Positions 5,639-5,686 of a stretch of 5,686 bases of DNA are shown here, in pieces. Positions within the stretch are counted from its first letter, which is position 1. Each line of letters opens with the position of its first letter. The notes under the pieces are model-generated. The model did not search any database and was not told the origin of the DNA. It saw only the letters and a list, made by a program, of their open reading frames with translations. This DNA comes from an uncultured Eubacteriales bacterium. GTDB lineage: Bacteria > Bacillota > Clostridia > Oscillospirales > Oscillospiraceae. A program made the translations under genes and the position numbers. The stretch is from assembly GCA_900552475.1 (NCBI GenBank), contig USAC01000095.1:1-5686 (forward strand), read 5' to 3'.

Positions 5639-5686
5639 GCGGGCACGGACTTTTTGGGGTTATAACAAACAGGTTTGGGGGTACTT

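Larger units (their letters stand above)
5422..5686. other. Gene-free intergenic stretch rich in palindromes
   Basis: No convincing coding frame, RNA gene or promoter is seen. The stretch holds five inverted repeats, listed separately, and an imperfect 15-nt direct repeat (5508-5522 and 5550-5564, 12 of 15 identical, 42-bp offset) flanking the hairpin at 5530-5544. The density of symmetry suggests an interspersed intergenic repeat element. The last 48 bases (5639-5686) show only G-rich patches and an isolated TATAAC at 5661-5666 with no -35 partner. Confidence 0.6.

Noticed and set aside
5613..5681. G-quadruplex from several G runs
   Set aside because: Loops between usable runs are long and the first runs are better explained by pairing with adjacent C runs.
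5656..5686. Promoter around TATAAC at 5661-5666
   Set aside because: There is no -35-like hexamer at suitable spacing and the downstream gene, if any, is outside the window.

Overview
The window looks like a GC-rich chromosome segment from a Gram-positive Clostridia bacterium, probably of the Oscillospiraceae/Oscillibacter-Flavonifractor kind. That placement rests on the GC-rich coding sequence, the Firmicutes-type bacterial SMC, an SH3b-NlpC/P60 secreted hydrolase, consensus sigma-A promoters and strong Shine-Dalgarno sites. It is inferred by eye, not by database search.

Layout. Positions 1-3113 (minus strand) hold the first 1037 codons of smc, the ATPase of the chromosome-organising condensin. 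The gene runs off the left edge just before its C-terminal ATPase half. Positions 3114-3299 are a compact divergent control region. It has a sigma-A promoter for smc (minus strand) and a near-consensus extended -10 promoter for the plus-strand operon. It also has two 11-bp-period direct repeats of the sort bound by OmpR/PhoB-family response regulators. One of these is a 12/12 match to the WalR box of Bacillus and overlaps the -10 and start region of the plus-strand promoter. Positions 3300-3596 encode an unrecognised 98-residue cytoplasmic protein. Positions 3630-5366 encode a 578-residue secreted cell-wall hydrolase with a signal peptide, five SH3b repeats, a serine-rich linker and a C-terminal NlpC/P60 peptidase domain. 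A strong intrinsic terminator at 5388-5421 closes the operon.

Positions 5422-5686 have no convincing gene. They are packed with palindromes: five separate inverted repeats in about 205 bases, plus an imperfect direct repeat. This looks like an intergenic repeat element.

How it fits together: the two plus-strand genes share a promoter and a terminator, with a 33-nt gap between them, so they are probably co-transcribed. A WalR-like site on a promoter that drives a peptidoglycan endopeptidase fits the known role of WalRK in controlling autolysins. The small protein is the real unknown, and its operon context is the only hint to its function.
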